Positions 42,047 through 52,900 are shown, counted from the stretch's first letter. The stretch: DNA of 64,000 bases from Beijerinckiaceae bacterium (GCA_004564215.1 CP024846.1:3175501-3239500); one strand, 5' to 3'. Notes: generated by a model from the letters alone, not told the origin. Translations and numbers: made by a program.

Positions 42047-43576
42047 TCAGGCGGCGTTGCGTCCGAGCGTTTGTGGGCGATCCGTTGGAACGCCAACGAG
42101 CAAGACTTCGCGGGCGCCACTCGCCATCAATTCCAATTCGGCTTCATAGGCGACTTCCGCGCTCTGCTGAGCCGGCGTCGCCAGCACGACGAAATCCGCC
42201 TTTGCGGCGAGGGTTTTGGCAATCTCGCTTTCGTCGAGCGGCGGCGAGATCAGCAAGATGAAATCATAGGTTTCCGCCAGCGCTTCGAGAGCGCTTCCGA
42301 ATTCTTCGAGGTCCAATCCGTCATGGCGGCCGACCGGCAGAAAATGAAGCCGCGAGGCCGGATCCCGGCGGATCACCTCGGCAAAGGAGGCCGCGCCGGC
42401 GAGGAGATCACTAAGTCCCGGTTCGGTGGCGGGTGGCATGCCGTTGCTGTTCGAGGCGCCGGCAATGCGGATCCAGAAATCCAATAGGCTCGCTTCGTCG
42501 AGACCGACGACGATCGCACGGCCTTCGCGCTCGAGGTCTCGGGCCAGACCCATCATCATCTGCGACGTCCCGCCCGTAGCCTGCAAGCTTGTCACGACGA
42601 TACGTGCACCTCGGCCGATCAATGGAGCCGACAAAATGCGCTCGGCAATTTTTGTCATCACCGGCTCTTCGTCTTCTTCGTCGGCTTCCACCTCTTGGCT
42701 CAGGCTCGGACTTGGGGCCAAAGTGGGGATGGACTGCGGATTGAGTCGCGGCAGATCGGTCAGCCGGACCATAATGCGTTCATGGCCGACGGGTCGCGGC
42801 GCCACGGTTTGGAACCGGTTTTGCCGGGTCCGCGGCAAGGCGATGGAAACGACCGCGCCGAACGCCAGAAGAAACATTGCCGCGCCCGAAACGACCAGCA
42901 AGGCCTTATCGGGATAAAGCGTTTCAGAGGCACCCGCGCGCGAGATGATCCGGGCGTCCGCATGTTTTGGCATTGCGCTTTTGGCATCCGCGCGCATCTG
43001 CAGATAGAGTTCGGCAATGCGATTGACGGTGTTGGCCGCAAGCTCCCGATCTTCGGACTGGAATGCGATCGTGACGATGCTTGTCTTATTTTCGCCGCTC
43101 ACGCGCAGCCTGTCCTGATAGGCTTCGAGCACGCGGTCCTCCGGACTCTTTCGGGCCGGATCGCGCAAGAGACCGAAAAAGACCAGGGTGCGGGAGAGGG
43201 GCCCGAGGCCCTGCCGCACGGGGTCGAATTCGGGTTTGTCCTGGATGGCAAGATCCTTGATGGCGCGGCGGCCGAAGTCGCGCGAGGCGATCAGCTGCGC
43301 CTGGCCGCTCGCGGCGGCAAAGCCGGCCGGGCCTTGCAACAAGTCAAGATTCGATCGAAGCCCGATTAAACCTGTGGCCGGCCGGCCAATCATGATTCGG
43401 GCTTCGGCTCCGTATCGGGCTGGCTGGAGGGCTAGAAAAATGCCGAAAAGGATCAGTGCCACGAGGGGCGGCACGATCAACACCCATTTTCGGGTGACGA
43501 GAGCCTCGCAAACAAGGCCGAAATCCAATTCGCGGGAACGCACATTGCGCGGCGCGTTCCAATCGCGCCAATCCAT
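42047..43576 (-). CDS. Wzz-type chain-length / polysaccharide co-polymerase with BY-kinase-like domain
   Basis: A 509-aa membrane protein. Wzz/GNVR part: first transmembrane helix at about 30-50 (WVLIVPPLVALILFGIFLA), a periplasmic coil region, second transmembrane helix near 230. The cytosolic part (from about 310) has the CpsD/CapB-like nucleotide-binding fold, but the expected Walker A is IVVTSLQATGGTSQMM with no lysine; ETYDFILLISPPL resembles the Walker-B strand. It lacks a Tyr-rich tail, so it is probably a non-catalytic regulator of exopolysaccharide length. No polysaccharide cluster surrounds it. ATG 43576 chosen over GTG 43591. Confidence 0.75.
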   Translation of the reverse strand: MDWRDWNAPRNVRSRELDFGLVCEALVTRKWVLIVPPLVALILFGIFLALQPARYGAEARIMIGRPATGLIGLRSNLDLLQGPAGFAAASGQAQLIASRDFGRRAIKDLAIQDKPEFDPVRQGLGPLSRTLVFFGLLRDPARKSPEDRVLEAYQDRLRVSGENKTSIVTIAFQSEDRELAANTVNRIAELYLQMRADAKSAMPKHADARIISRAGASETLYPDKALLVVSGAAMFLLAFGAVVSIALPRTRQNRFQTVAPRPVGHERIMVRLTDLPRLNPQSIPTLAPSPSLSQEVEADEEDEEPVMTKIAERILSAPLIGRGARIVVTSLQATGGTSQMMMGLARDLEREGRAIVVGLDEASLLDFWIRIAGASNSNGMPPATEPGLSDLLAGAASFAEVIRRDPASRLHFLPVGRHDGLDLEEFGSALEALAETYDFILLISPPLDESEIAKTLAAKADFVVLATPAQQSAEVAYEAELELMASGAREVLLVGVPTDRPQTLGRNAA

Positions 43577-43644
43577 AGCCGCCGACTCCACGATCCAAAC
43601 GACGCCATGTGACGCCGTTAAGGTTTCAGCGAAGTTAACGTTTA

Positions 43645-43758
43645 GATCATGATGATTTTGGATTGACTCAATCCAAAATCATGAACGTGATCGATTCCAA
43701 AAGTTTAGAGCGGGATGCGGGCGGAAAACCGGTCTCCACTTTTCCTCATCCCGCTCTA
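43645..43758. repeat. Dispersed palindromic repeat, family A copy 2
   Basis: Second copy of the element at 11292-11402. The first palindrome (GATCATGATGATTTTGG...) is slightly imperfect through an insertion before GTGATC. Part two (43706-43758) is a clean TAGAGCGGGATG...CATCCCGCTCTA inverted repeat with a 53-bp span, as in copy 1. It lies between the Wzz-like gene and folD. Confidence 0.88.
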
Positions 43759-43801
43759 GAATTGCGCACAATCCGGCGAGCTGCCTCGCCGGGCGAAATC
43801 G

Positions 43802-44782
43802 TCAAGCGGTGAGGCCCGGTCTTTCCTTGAGGATCGCCGCGCGAAGCGTATTTTCCATCAGCATCGCAATCGTCATGGGCCCAACCCCACCGGGGACCGG
43901 CGTAATCGCGCCAGCACGCCCGATCGCCTCGGCGAAGGCGACATCGCCGACGAGCTTGGTTTTTGGCTTGCCGGCCGCATCCAGGCCCTCACCGGGGACC
44001 CGGTTGATGCCGACGTCGATGACGATTGCACCGGGCTTGATCCAATCGCCGCGAATCATTTCAGGCCGGCCAACGGCAGCAATCAGAATATCGGCCCTGG
44101 CGACGGTTGCCGGGAGATCGCGGGTGCGTGAATGCGCGATGGTCACGGTCGCATTGCGGCCCAACAGCAATTGGGCGATCGGCTTTCCAACCAGATTCGA
44201 GCGTCCGACAACGACGGCTTCGCTTCCCGCCAGGTCGACGCCAAGCGCGGCGGCCGCTTTTTCCAGCAGGACCATCCCGCCCGCGGGTGTGCAAGGCACG
44301 AGCGCGCGCGTGACATCGCCAATCGCAAGAAGTCCCGAATTGACGGGGTGGAGGCCGTCGACATCCTTGCCGGGCGAAATAGCGTCGATGACGCGGGCGG
44401 GATCAAGCCGACCCGGCAATGGCAATTGCAAAAGAATCCCATGGATCGTCGGATCGGCATTGAGCTGCTGCACGAGAGCGAGCAACTCTGCCTCGGTCGT
44501 CATCGCGGCAAGATCATGCTGAACCGAATGAAAACCGCAGGCTTTCGCGGCCTTGCCCTTGGCTTTGACATAGACCTGACTGGCCGGGTCTTCGCCGACC
44601 AGCACCACTGCCAGGCCGGGCTTGATTCCCTTGGCGGCCAGAGCGAGCGTTTTCGCCGCCACTTCCGCCAACACTTGCTCGGAGGCACGTTTGCCATCGA
44701 TCAAAAGAGCCTTCCCGCCCGAAGGTAGCAGGATGCCACCCCCCGTGGGGGGCGTCGTTGTCTTGGTCTCCGCCAGGGACAT
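43802..44782 (-). CDS. folD: Bifunctional methylenetetrahydrofolate dehydrogenase / methenyltetrahydrofolate cyclohydrolase
   Basis: A 326-aa NADP-dependent enzyme of one-carbon folate metabolism. Markers: [17 protein letters not shown] (catalytic Lys), [34 protein letters not shown] and [12 protein letters not shown]. An N-terminal extension of about 20 residues precedes the usual start. AAAGGAAA ribosome-binding site before ATG 44782. The Pr6Pr gene ends upstream on the same strand, 45 bp away. Confidence 0.95.
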   Translation of the reverse strand: MSLAETKTTTPPTGGGILLPSGGKALLIDGKRASEQVLAEVAAKTLALAAKGIKPGLAVVLVGEDPASQVYVKAKGKAAKACGFHSVQHDLAAMTTEAELLALVQQLNADPTIHGILLQLPLPGRLDPARVIDAISPGKDVDGLHPVNSGLLAIGDVTRALVPCTPAGGMVLLEKAAAALGVDLAGSEAVVVGRSNLVGKPIAQLLLGRNATVTIAHSRTRDLPATVARADILIAAVGRPEMIRGDWIKPGAIVIDVGINRVPGEGLDAAGKPKTKLVGDVAFAEAIGRAGAITPVPGGVGPMTIAMLMENTLRAAILKERPGLTA

Positions 44783-44827
44783 AGCGTTTCCTTTAAGGTC
44801 GATACGAACCGTAAAGGAGGCTATTTG

Positions 44828-45538
44828 TCAGAGTTCGGCGGCTCTGCCAAGCCCACTTCGACTGCGTGCAACCGGACTGAGCGCGTGGTCGACGGCGGTC
44901 AGAATGACTCCGAGGCCGAAAAAAACCGCGAGCAAGCCGAACGCGTTGAGAGAAACCCGTTCAATCCCAAGCTTCTCGGCATCAATGAACGGATAGGGGT
45001 AGATCCCAAAGGCGATGCCTCTTGCCATGCTGTAAACGAAAAACAGGATTGGATAGATGAGCCAGATCAGCGGATCTGTCCATCGCAGGCTCCCCTTCGG
45101 GAGAAAGGCCAGCCAAAACATCGGATAAAAAAACGGAATAACGTCATGAAGCACAATATCAGCTAAAAGCTGCGCGCCTTGTGGATGCCAGAGATGCCGA
45201 AGGAGCGCCGCATAAACGAGGCCGACCACGACGACATAAATGACCAGCGCCGATCTTAAGCTCGGGCGGACCTGAATTTGCTCCGCCTGCGGCGCCGTTG
45301 CTGCGATGCTGGCGACGACCGTGATCGCCACATTGGTTTCGGTGGTGAAGTAACTGAAGAACTGAACCAGATGCGAGGTCACGGATTCGTTCCGTGTGAG
45401 CGCCTCCTCAATGTGGAAATAGAACTCGGTGCCCAGGGCAAACCAGCCAAGGAAAGCGATAATTGCCGCGCTGATGCGTTTTGCGTAGAACGGCTTTGCA
45501 TTATTGTCTGGCAAATTCAGGTCAGCGGCGCCATCCAT
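44828..45538 (-). CDS. Pr6Pr family membrane protein
   Basis: About 236 aa, six predicted transmembrane helices. Family features: WFALGTEFYFHI, VQFFSYFTTETNVAI, LHDVIPFFYPMFWLAF, LIYPILFFVYSMARG and YPYPFIDAEKLG. Start ATG 45538 has GGAGG nine bases upstream; ATG 45547 is too close to it. Function of the family is unknown; distantly related to AIG1/FAR-17a hydrolase-type membrane proteins (inference). Confidence 0.8.
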   Translation of the reverse strand: MDGAADLNLPDNNAKPFYAKRISAAIIAFLGWFALGTEFYFHIEEALTRNESVTSHLVQFFSYFTTETNVAITVVASIAATAPQAEQIQVRPSLRSALVIYVVVVGLVYAALLRHLWHPQGAQLLADIVLHDVIPFFYPMFWLAFLPKGSLRWTDPLIWLIYPILFFVYSMARGIAFGIYPYPFIDAEKLGIERVSLNAFGLLAVFFGLGVILTAVDHALSPVARSRSGLGRAAEL

Positions 45539-45547
45539 GTCGCCCAT

Positions 45548-46069
45548 CCTCCACCATCTCGGATTGTGTCACCTTTGCTAAATATGGAGGTGACCCGAAT
45601 GTTCCAAAAAGCCAGATCGAGGATCACACCGTGTTCTTGAGTGTGAACCGCCTTTTGCGCCTGCTCGATGCAACTTTTATTGGCTGACATCCCCGACGAT
45701 GTGCCAAAGGTCACAAAGACTTGGCTGGGAGTCCTTCATTCTGAAACCGCCGGATATTGCCCGGCGCCCGCTCCGGCCGGACCCCTAGTATGAATTGTCC
45801 CCAGACCATTGCTATTCGCCATGCCAGCGCGCTCGCAATTGCGGGCCGAGAATTGCGCGCCGATCGCGAAATGGATCCCGCAAAGGTAACGCTGCCAAGC
45901 GAAACCACTCTGGCGTTCAAGGCTGTCGAGGGAGCGGATTTCGGCAGCCCACCGGGGTTTTGGCTGAAGTGAACCCTCAAGCACTGGGGAATTCACCGTT
46001 TCTTCGAAACCGGCTACATTCCGAATCTTCATTAGCGCGCGTGAGAGCCGCAAAGTGGTGGCGTTTCGC
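45548..46069. other. 522-bp gap, no firm gene; strong ribosome-binding site before a 13-codon frame
   Basis: The stretch separates the divergent Pr6Pr and sensor-kinase genes. On the plus strand, a GGAGGTG (45587-45593) precedes ATG 45599 of a 13-codon frame (MFQKARSRITPCS). A second frame, 45757-45972 (71 aa), has no clear ribosome-binding site. Neither is convincing as a conserved gene. The segment must also contain the promoter of the signalling operon. Confidence 0.4.
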
Positions 46070-48400
46070 ATGAACTGGTTTCGAAGACGCGGCCTTTTTG
46101 GGAAATACGTCATATCCTTCGTCGGATTGGTGGCTTTCGTGCAGGCGATCAGCGGCGCGGTGGACATGTGGATCACCTATCGCGACACCCAGAAAACTCT
46201 CATCCAAGCGCAATCCGACAAAGCGGACATGGCGGCGCGCCGGGTCGAACAGTTTATTGCCGAGGTCGAGCGGCGGATCAGCTGGGCGGCGCGGCCGACC
46301 ACAGCCAGCGTCGACCAACGCCATGGCGATTATGTTCGCATCCTCGACACGCCGGGGATCGCCGAGGTCACCCATATCGGTGCAAACGGCAAGGAATTGA
46401 TGCGGGTCTCCCGCAAGGGCACGAAAATGGGAGGTGGCGACGATTGGACCTTGGCCGCAGCCTTCCGCGAGGCCCAAACCGATTCGGCGTGGATCGGGCC
46501 CGTGGCCTTTACCGACGCGGGCCCGCGCTTGCAAATCTCCATGGCGCACCCCGAGCGCACCGGCGTGACGATCGCCGAAATCGAGCTGAAATTCTTGGCC
46601 GATCTCTTGAAGGGGATTCAGGGGTCCGAGGGCATTTCCGCTTACATCACCACAAACAACGGGATCCTTATCGCTCATACCGATACGGGGTTGCGGCACC
46701 GAAATCTGGATTTGTCGAAACTGCCGCAAGTAGCGGCGCGAAAAAAGTCAGAGGAAATCGGTGTTGCGCAAAATCTCGATGGCGGCTCGGTTTTGTCGTC
46801 ATCGGCTACGATCCCCCGGATGAACTGGCTGTTGTTCGTCGAGCAACCCATCGAGAAGACCTATGGCCCGGTCTATGATCATCTCATTCGCCTGAGCTGG
46901 CTTTTTGTGCTGGGGTTGGTCCTCAGCGCCGCTGTTGGGACGCTTCTCGCCCGCAGGATGACCGTCCCCATCAAGGCGGTGCAAGCGGGGGCTGCGCGCC
47001 TCGCGGCAGGAGATTTCAACCAGGAGATAAAGGTTCGCACCGGAGATGAAATTGAAATCCTTGCGGATGAATTCAACCGCATGGCCGGACAATTGCGCGA
47101 ATCCTACGCACGCCTCGAACAAAAGGTCGAAAACCGAACGCGCGACCTCGCCCAATCTGTACGTGAATTAAAAGCCTTGGAGGAAGTCGGCCGGGCTTTG
47201 GCGGGTTCGCTCGAACTCAAGGATGTCCTGGCCACGATTCTGACCCGCGCGGTCGAGCTTGTCGGCGCGGACGGCGGCGCCGTCTACAGCTTCGATCGCG
47301 AGCGAAGGGCTTTCAATCTCGCCGGAGCGCATGGGCTCGACCCTTCTTTCGTCAATGCGCTGCGCGAGGTGCGAATGACCCGGCTTGACGGCCTCTTGGC
47401 CGAGGTCGCCGACCATGGTCGACCGGTGCAAATTCCAGAAATTGCGGAGACCAATGGATTTCCCTTGAAAGCGGCGACGCTTGCGGCCGGCTTCAGATCG
47501 GCGCTGGTTGTTCCACTGGTCGGGCCCGACGGCGTTCTCGGCGCGCTGCTGGTCGAGAGCCGGAGAGTTGGGCGATTCGCCGCCAACAAAATCGGACTGA
47601 TGCAGACATTTGCTCACCAATCTGTGCTGGCGATGCATAATGCGAAACTGTTCCGGCAGTTGGAAGAGAAAAGCCGGCAGCTTGCCCGCGCGAGCGAACA
47701 CAAATCGCGTTTCTTCGCCAATATGAGCCATGAATTGCGGACTCCGCTGAATGCCGTCTTGGGCTATGCGGAACTCTTGCAGGACGGTCTCTATGGAGAA
47801 ATGCCAGAGCGAGCCAAACAGGTTCTCGAGCGCGTGCAAACAAATGGCGCGCATCTGCTTGGCCTCATCAATGATGTGCTCGATCTCTCCAAACTCGAAG
47901 CCGGGGAGCTATCTCTCGTGCTCGACGACTATTCGATGCAGGCCATCATCGACCAGGCGGTGAGCACGACCTATGCGCTGGCTCACGCGAAGGAGCTCGA
48001 CGTCACCCGGGAAATCGACGGAGAACTGCCACTCGGTCGCGGCGATGAAAGGCGTCTAATGCAGGTGCTTTTGAACATCGTCGGCAACGCCATCAAATTC
48101 ACCGACAAGGGCGGTGTGACGATCCGCGCGCGTGCCATCGGCGGCCATTTCGAGATCGCGGTTGAGGACACGGGCCCCGGTATCGCACCGGAAGATCAGG
48201 CCCGCATATTCGAGGCTTTCCAACAGGGAGACAATACCAACACCAGGCTGAAAGGAGGGACCGGGCTCGGTCTCTCGATCAGCCGGCGTTTCATTGAAAT
48301 GCATGGTGGCACGCTCGAGGTCGCTTCAACTCTGGGCGTCGGATCGACGTTTACGATCACGCTTCCAATCCGAGTCGATCGGCAAAAGGCGGCGGCGTGA
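46070..48400 (+). CDS. Membrane sensor histidine kinase (Cache-like, HAMP, GAF, HisKA, HATPase)
   Basis: A 776-aa sensor. Two transmembrane helices flank a periplasmic Cache-like domain (about 45-280). HAMP begins RRMTVPIKAVQAGAARLAAGDF; a coiled coil and GAF domain (about 380-530) follow. HisKA has His554 in FFANMSHELRTPLN. The ATPase domain shows NIVGNAIKFTDKG, EDTGPGIAPED and GTGLGLSISRRF. There is no receiver domain on the chain; two receiver proteins follow directly. Its stop overlaps the next gene (GTGA). ATG 46070 preferred over GTG 46055. Confidence 0.9.
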   Translation: MNWFRRRGLFGKYVISFVGLVAFVQAISGAVDMWITYRDTQKTLIQAQSDKADMAARRVEQFIAEVERRISWAARPTTASVDQRHGDYVRILDTPGIAEVTHIGANGKELMRVSRKGTKMGGGDDWTLAAAFREAQTDSAWIGPVAFTDAGPRLQISMAHPERTGVTIAEIELKFLADLLKGIQGSEGISAYITTNNGILIAHTDTGLRHRNLDLSKLPQVAARKKSEEIGVAQNLDGGSVLSSSATIPRMNWLLFVEQPIEKTYGPVYDHLIRLSWLFVLGLVLSAAVGTLLARRMTVPIKAVQAGAARLAAGDFNQEIKVRTGDEIEILADEFNRMAGQLRESYARLEQKVENRTRDLAQSVRELKALEEVGRALAGSLELKDVLATILTRAVELVGADGGAVYSFDRERRAFNLAGAHGLDPSFVNALREVRMTRLDGLLAEVADHGRPVQIPEIAETNGFPLKAATLAAGFRSALVVPLVGPDGVLGALLVESRRVGRFAANKIGLMQTFAHQSVLAMHNAKLFRQLEEKSRQLARASEHKSRFFANMSHELRTPLNAVLGYAELLQDGLYGEMPERAKQVLERVQTNGAHLLGLINDVLDLSKLEAGELSLVLDDYSMQAIIDQAVSTTYALAHAKELDVTREIDGELPLGRGDERRLMQVLLNIVGNAIKFTDKGGVTIRARAIGGHFEIAVEDTGPGIAPEDQARIFEAFQQGDNTNTRLKGGTGLGLSISRRFIEMHGGTLEVASTLGVGSTFTITLPIRVDRQKAAA

Positions 48401-48762
48401 AAAAGCGCATTCTGATCGTCGAAGACACCGAGGACAACCGCGCGATCTTGCGCGACCTCCTGACCTTCAACGGCTTCGATCTCATCGAAGCGGCCGACGG
48501 CGAGGCGGGGGTTGCGATGGCGATCAAACACAGGCCAGATCTCATTCTGATGGACATACAACTGCCCATTATGAATGGTTATGAAGCAACTCGCCGGATC
48601 CGGGCTGTGGCCGAACTGCGCCATGTTCCGATCATCGCCATTACCTCCTATGCGATGGCCGGCGATGCCGTCAGGGCGATCGAAGCAGGCTGCACGGCCT
48701 ATGTCGCCAAGCCGTTCAGTCCGCGCGCGGTTCTCGCGCGGATCAAAGAATATATCCTTTGA
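48397..48762 (+). CDS. Single-domain response regulator (DivK/CheY-like)
   Basis: A 121-aa isolated receiver domain. Phospho-acceptor Asp53 in LILMDIQLPIMNG, acidic pair in ILIVEDTED, Thr/Ser switch in IAITSYAMAG and the conserved Lys in AYVAKPFSP. It starts with GTG inside the kinase stop, so it is translationally coupled. The DIQLPIMNGYEATRRIR wording is DivK-like. With no output domain it must act by protein contact or phosphotransfer. Confidence 0.92.
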   Translation: MKKRILIVEDTEDNRAILRDLLTFNGFDLIEAADGEAGVAMAIKHRPDLILMDIQLPIMNGYEATRRIRAVAELRHVPIIAITSYAMAGDAVRAIEAGCTAYVAKPFSPRAVLARIKEYIL

Positions 48763-48777
48763 GGGGGCGCGAGCCAC

Positions 48778-49929
48778 TTGCATAATCCGGCGCGTATCCT
48801 GGCGATCGACGACACTCCGGAGAATTTGGAAATCGTTTCCATGCGTCTTTCCGCGCATGGATATGAGATCGTGACAGCCGCCGATGGCGAGGAAGGTCTC
48901 GCCAAGGCCCGCGCTCTTCGCCCCGATCTCATACTCCTCGACATCATGATGCCGAAGCTCGACGGCATTTCGATGTTGAAGGAATTGAAACGCGACGAAA
49001 GCCTCGGTTTCATTCCGGTGATCTTGGTGACGGCGAAGGCGGACCGCAGCGACATTGTCGCCGGATTGGACGCCGGCGGCGATGATTATCTGACCAAACC
49101 CTTCGATCAGGCGGCCTTGGTGGCGCGGGTTCGCGCGATGCTGCGGATCAAGGCTCTGCATGACATCGTTCAGGAACAAGCCGCGACGCTTGCCCTTCAG
49201 ACGAAAGAGCTCGCGGCCTGGAACACGACCCTCGAAGGGCGTGTCGAAAGACAGGTCTCGGAGATCGAGAGAATGAGCCGGCTGAAGCGGTTTCTGTCCC
49301 CGCAGATTGCCGATCTTGTCGCGGCGAGCGGCGACAGCCAAAATCTGCTCGAAAGCCACAGGCGTGAAATCACTGTGCTCTTCTGCGATTTGCGCGGGTT
49401 TACGGCGTTTACCGAAAGCGCCGAGCCTGAAGAAGTCATGCAGGTCCTGCATGAATATCACAAGGTCTTGGGTGCCCATATCGACCGATACGAGGCCACC
49501 TTGGAGCGATTTGCCGGGGATGGACTGTTGTGCCTCTTCAACGATCCGCTTCCTTGTGCCGGCCACCCGGAGCGGGCCTTGCGCATGGCCCTCGATATGC
49601 GGGCGAGCATGTTCGAGCTTGCCAAACTTTGGCGCAAACGCGGACATGACCTCGGCTTTGGGATCGGGGCCGCGCTTGGGTATGCCACGCTTGGCCGGAT
49701 CGGCTTCGAAAGGCGGTTCGACTATGCCGCCGTCGGCAGTGTCATCAACCTCGCCTCGCGCCTCTGCGACGAAGCCAAATCCGGCCAGATTCTGGTCGAC
49801 TCGCGGGTTTTCCATGCGGTCGAAAATGCGGTTGCGGCGCGAGCGTTGGAACCGATGCAGCTCAAAGGCTTTCGACGCCCGGTCGAGGCGTATGAAATCA
49901 TCAAACTGACAAGCCTTACCTCGGGTTGA
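48778..49929 (+). CDS. Response regulator with class III adenylate/guanylate cyclase output
   Basis: A 383-aa protein starting at TTG 48778 after a GAGGGGG site. Receiver domain 1-120 with Asp55 (LILLDIMMPK), a coiled coil (about 130-170), then a class III cyclase domain with metal-binding Asp204 (LFCDLRGFTAF) and Asp248 (ERFAGDGLL). The usual substrate lysine position is Arg244, and NLASRLCDEA supplies the transition-state Asn/Arg. Linked to the kinase and single receiver, it probably makes cAMP in response to the same signal. Confidence 0.88.
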   Translation: MHNPARILAIDDTPENLEIVSMRLSAHGYEIVTAADGEEGLAKARALRPDLILLDIMMPKLDGISMLKELKRDESLGFIPVILVTAKADRSDIVAGLDAGGDDYLTKPFDQAALVARVRAMLRIKALHDIVQEQAATLALQTKELAAWNTTLEGRVERQVSEIERMSRLKRFLSPQIADLVAASGDSQNLLESHRREITVLFCDLRGFTAFTESAEPEEVMQVLHEYHKVLGAHIDRYEATLERFAGDGLLCLFNDPLPCAGHPERALRMALDMRASMFELAKLWRKRGHDLGFGIGAALGYATLGRIGFERRFDYAAVGSVINLASRLCDEAKSGQILVDSRVFHAVENAVAARALEPMQLKGFRRPVEAYEIIKLTSLTSG

Positions 49930-49957
49930 GAACCTGGAGGCCTTGGGAGGCGCAGTT

Positions 49958-52900
49958 TTATTCCGCCGGCCGCCGGACCGAGCCTTGCCCTTCCGTTTTG
50001 GCCGCCGGCTCGGCCGGCGTTTCGGGTGTGCCGTTCCGCTCAACGACGAAGCGGCGCCAGAGCCGCCAGATCGCCCCGCCGATGTCGTCCATCATCGCGA
50101 AGAAGGCGGGAACGAACAGAAGCGAGAGAAGCGTGGAAACGATCAGGCCGCCGATGACGGCGATCGCCATCGGCGAGCGAAACTCGCCGCCCGGGCCGAT
50201 CGCGAACGCGCTCGGAAGCATCCCGGCGACCATCGCGACCGTGGTCATGACGATCGGGCGGGCGCGCTTCTTCCCGGCTTCGACAATGGCGATCGTGCGC
50301 TGCATGCCAGCCGCCATCGCCTCGATCGAGAAATCGACCAGCATGATGGCGTTCTTGGTTACAATCCCCATCAGCATCAAGATACCGATGATGACGGGAA
50401 GGCTCATCGGCCGGCCTGTCAAGAGCAGGCCCAAAATTGCGCCGCCGATCGAAAGCGGCAGGGAAAATAAAATCGTGACGGGCTGAAGAAAACTTGCAAA
50501 CAGAACCACAAGCACCGCGTAGACCATGATCAGGCCGTCACGCATCGCATCGGTGAAGCCCTCGAACAATTCGACCATCGCCTCCGCATCGCCGGATTTC
50601 TCGATCCTTATTCCCTTGGGCGGATATTTCATCAAGGGCAGATCATAGATGGCTTTCTCGGCGTCGCTGAGCGCCGCGCCGCTGGAAAGATCGGCCTGAA
50701 TAGTGGCTTCCCGTTCGCGATCATAGCGGCTGATACTGGCCTCGCCTTGACCGAGCGCGATTTCGGCGATGGTTTGGAGGGGAACAGCGCCGCCGTTGCC
50801 GGTTGGCACTTTCAGATTTTCGAGAACCCGCCAATCGGTGCGGGCCTTGGAATCCAGTTGCGCCCGGATCGGGACCAGCCGGTCGCCGGCGTCGAAATGG
50901 GCGAGAGCAGGGCCGACATCGCCGATCGTCGCAATCCGCAGCGTATCCGAAAGCGCTTCGGTCGAAACCCCGAGACGCGCGGCGAGATCCCGGTTGGGCT
51001 TAATGACCAGTTCCGGTCGCTCCAGCGACGTCGATGCGATCACATTGACCAGCAGGGGGATCGGTTTCATCTGGCCGACGAGTTCGGACGCGAAATTTGC
51101 GACTTCAAGCGCATTCGAGCCGGTCACGACATAGGACACCGGACGCTGTCCGTAATCATCGACAAACCAGCTGCGGATATCGGGGACGTTTGCGAGTTCC
51201 TTGCCGATTTCGAGTTCCAGCTGATGAACGCTCTTATCGCGATGGGATCGCGGTACGTAGTTTAGAACGAGTTCCGCCTTGCGCACATCGGCGGTATTGG
51301 GTGGAATTCGACCGCCGTTGATAAAGACATGGGTGATTTCGGGATATTTGTGGAGGCGCCCGACGATCGTGTCGGTGACGGCTTGCGTTTGGCTCAGGTC
51401 GGCCCCCGAGGGAAGTTCCACCGCCAGATGGGAGCGGGCCGAATCCTGCGTCGGTTGAAAATCGGTTCCCAGCAGTTTGGTGCTCAGGATCGAGAGCGTG
51501 AAAAGCACCAGGCCGATCGCAACCGTCCGGTACCGGTTTTCGACCGACCATTCGACAAGCCGGCCGTAGCGGTGCGTGAAGGGTCCCTCGCGCAGGTGCT
51601 CATGTCCGCCGCGCGCTTTGAGAAAATAAGCGGCGAGCATCGGCGTGATCAGCCGCGCCGCGAGCAATGAGAACAGGACTTCGGCGGAAACTGTCAAGCC
51701 GAACTGCTTGAAATATTGCCCCGCGATATTGCTCATGAAGCTCACCGGAACAAACACCGCGACAATCGTGAGGCTGATGGCGATGACGGCGAGACCGATC
51801 TCATCCGCTGCCTCCATCGCGGCCTGATAGGCCGATTTGCCCATTCTCATGTGACGGACGATATTCTCGATCTCGACGATGGCGTCGTCGACAAGAATGC
51901 CGGTTGCAAGCGTGATCGCCAGGAGGCTGACCAGATTGAGGGAAAAGCCGAGCGCATCCATGACGAAGAAGGCGGGTATGATCGACAGAGGCAAGGCAAC
52001 GGCGGTAATGATCGTCGCCCGGAAATCCCGGAGGAAAACGAACACGACGATCACCGCGAGCGCCGCACCCTCGAACAGCGTGCTCATGGCCGCGTGATAA
52101 TTGCCCATGGTATAGGCCACGGAGCTGTCGATCAGCTTCAAGGCGACATCCGGATGGGCCGCTTCGAGCTCGTCGAGGCGCTTTTGCACTTCAGCGGCAA
52201 CCGTGACATCGCTCGCTCCTTTCGAGCGCATGATGCTGAAAGCGACGACGGGCTCGCCGTCGAGCCGCGCGAAGGTCCGGGGCTCGGCGATCGTGTCGGT
52301 CACGAGGCCAAGATCATCGAGGCGTACCGTTCCGCCGTGCGGCAAGCCAAACATGGTTGCCGCGAGTTCGCCGATGCTGCGCGCTCCGGCAATGGTGCGG
52401 ATCGATTGATCCTGACCACCAAGTTCGGCGCGTCCGCCGGTCAGATCGACATTATTGCCGCGCAGGCGCCGGCTGACGTCGGCGGCGGTCAGACCGAACG
52501 CCAAAAGGCGCGCGGGATTGAGAGAAATCAGAATTTCCCGATCGACACCCCCGACACGCTCGACGTTACCCACGCCGCGTATTTCGAGCAGTTTGCGTTT
52601 GACGATATCGTCGACGAAATTCGACAATTGCTCGGGCGTCCGGCCTGGCGCGATCGCGGCGTAGGTGAGAATACTGGAGCCCACGACCCCGACTTGCCGG
52701 ATCAACGGCTCACCGATGGAACGCGGCAAAGATCCTCTGATTCGGGTGATCGCGTCTTTGACGTCGTTCAAGGCGCGGTCCGTCTTCGTGTCGAGCGCGA
52801 GCGTAATGGTCGTGGCCGAGACGCCATCGCTCACTTGCGACATAATATGGCGCACGCCCTCGACGCCGGAGACCGCGTCCTCCACCGGTTTCGTGACCTG

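Noticed and set aside
48196-50043. Long minus-strand frame (615 codons) opposite the kinase, receiver and cyclase genes
   Set aside because: It is antisense to three well-supported genes and shows no recognisable domain. Long antisense frames are expected in GC-rich DNA.
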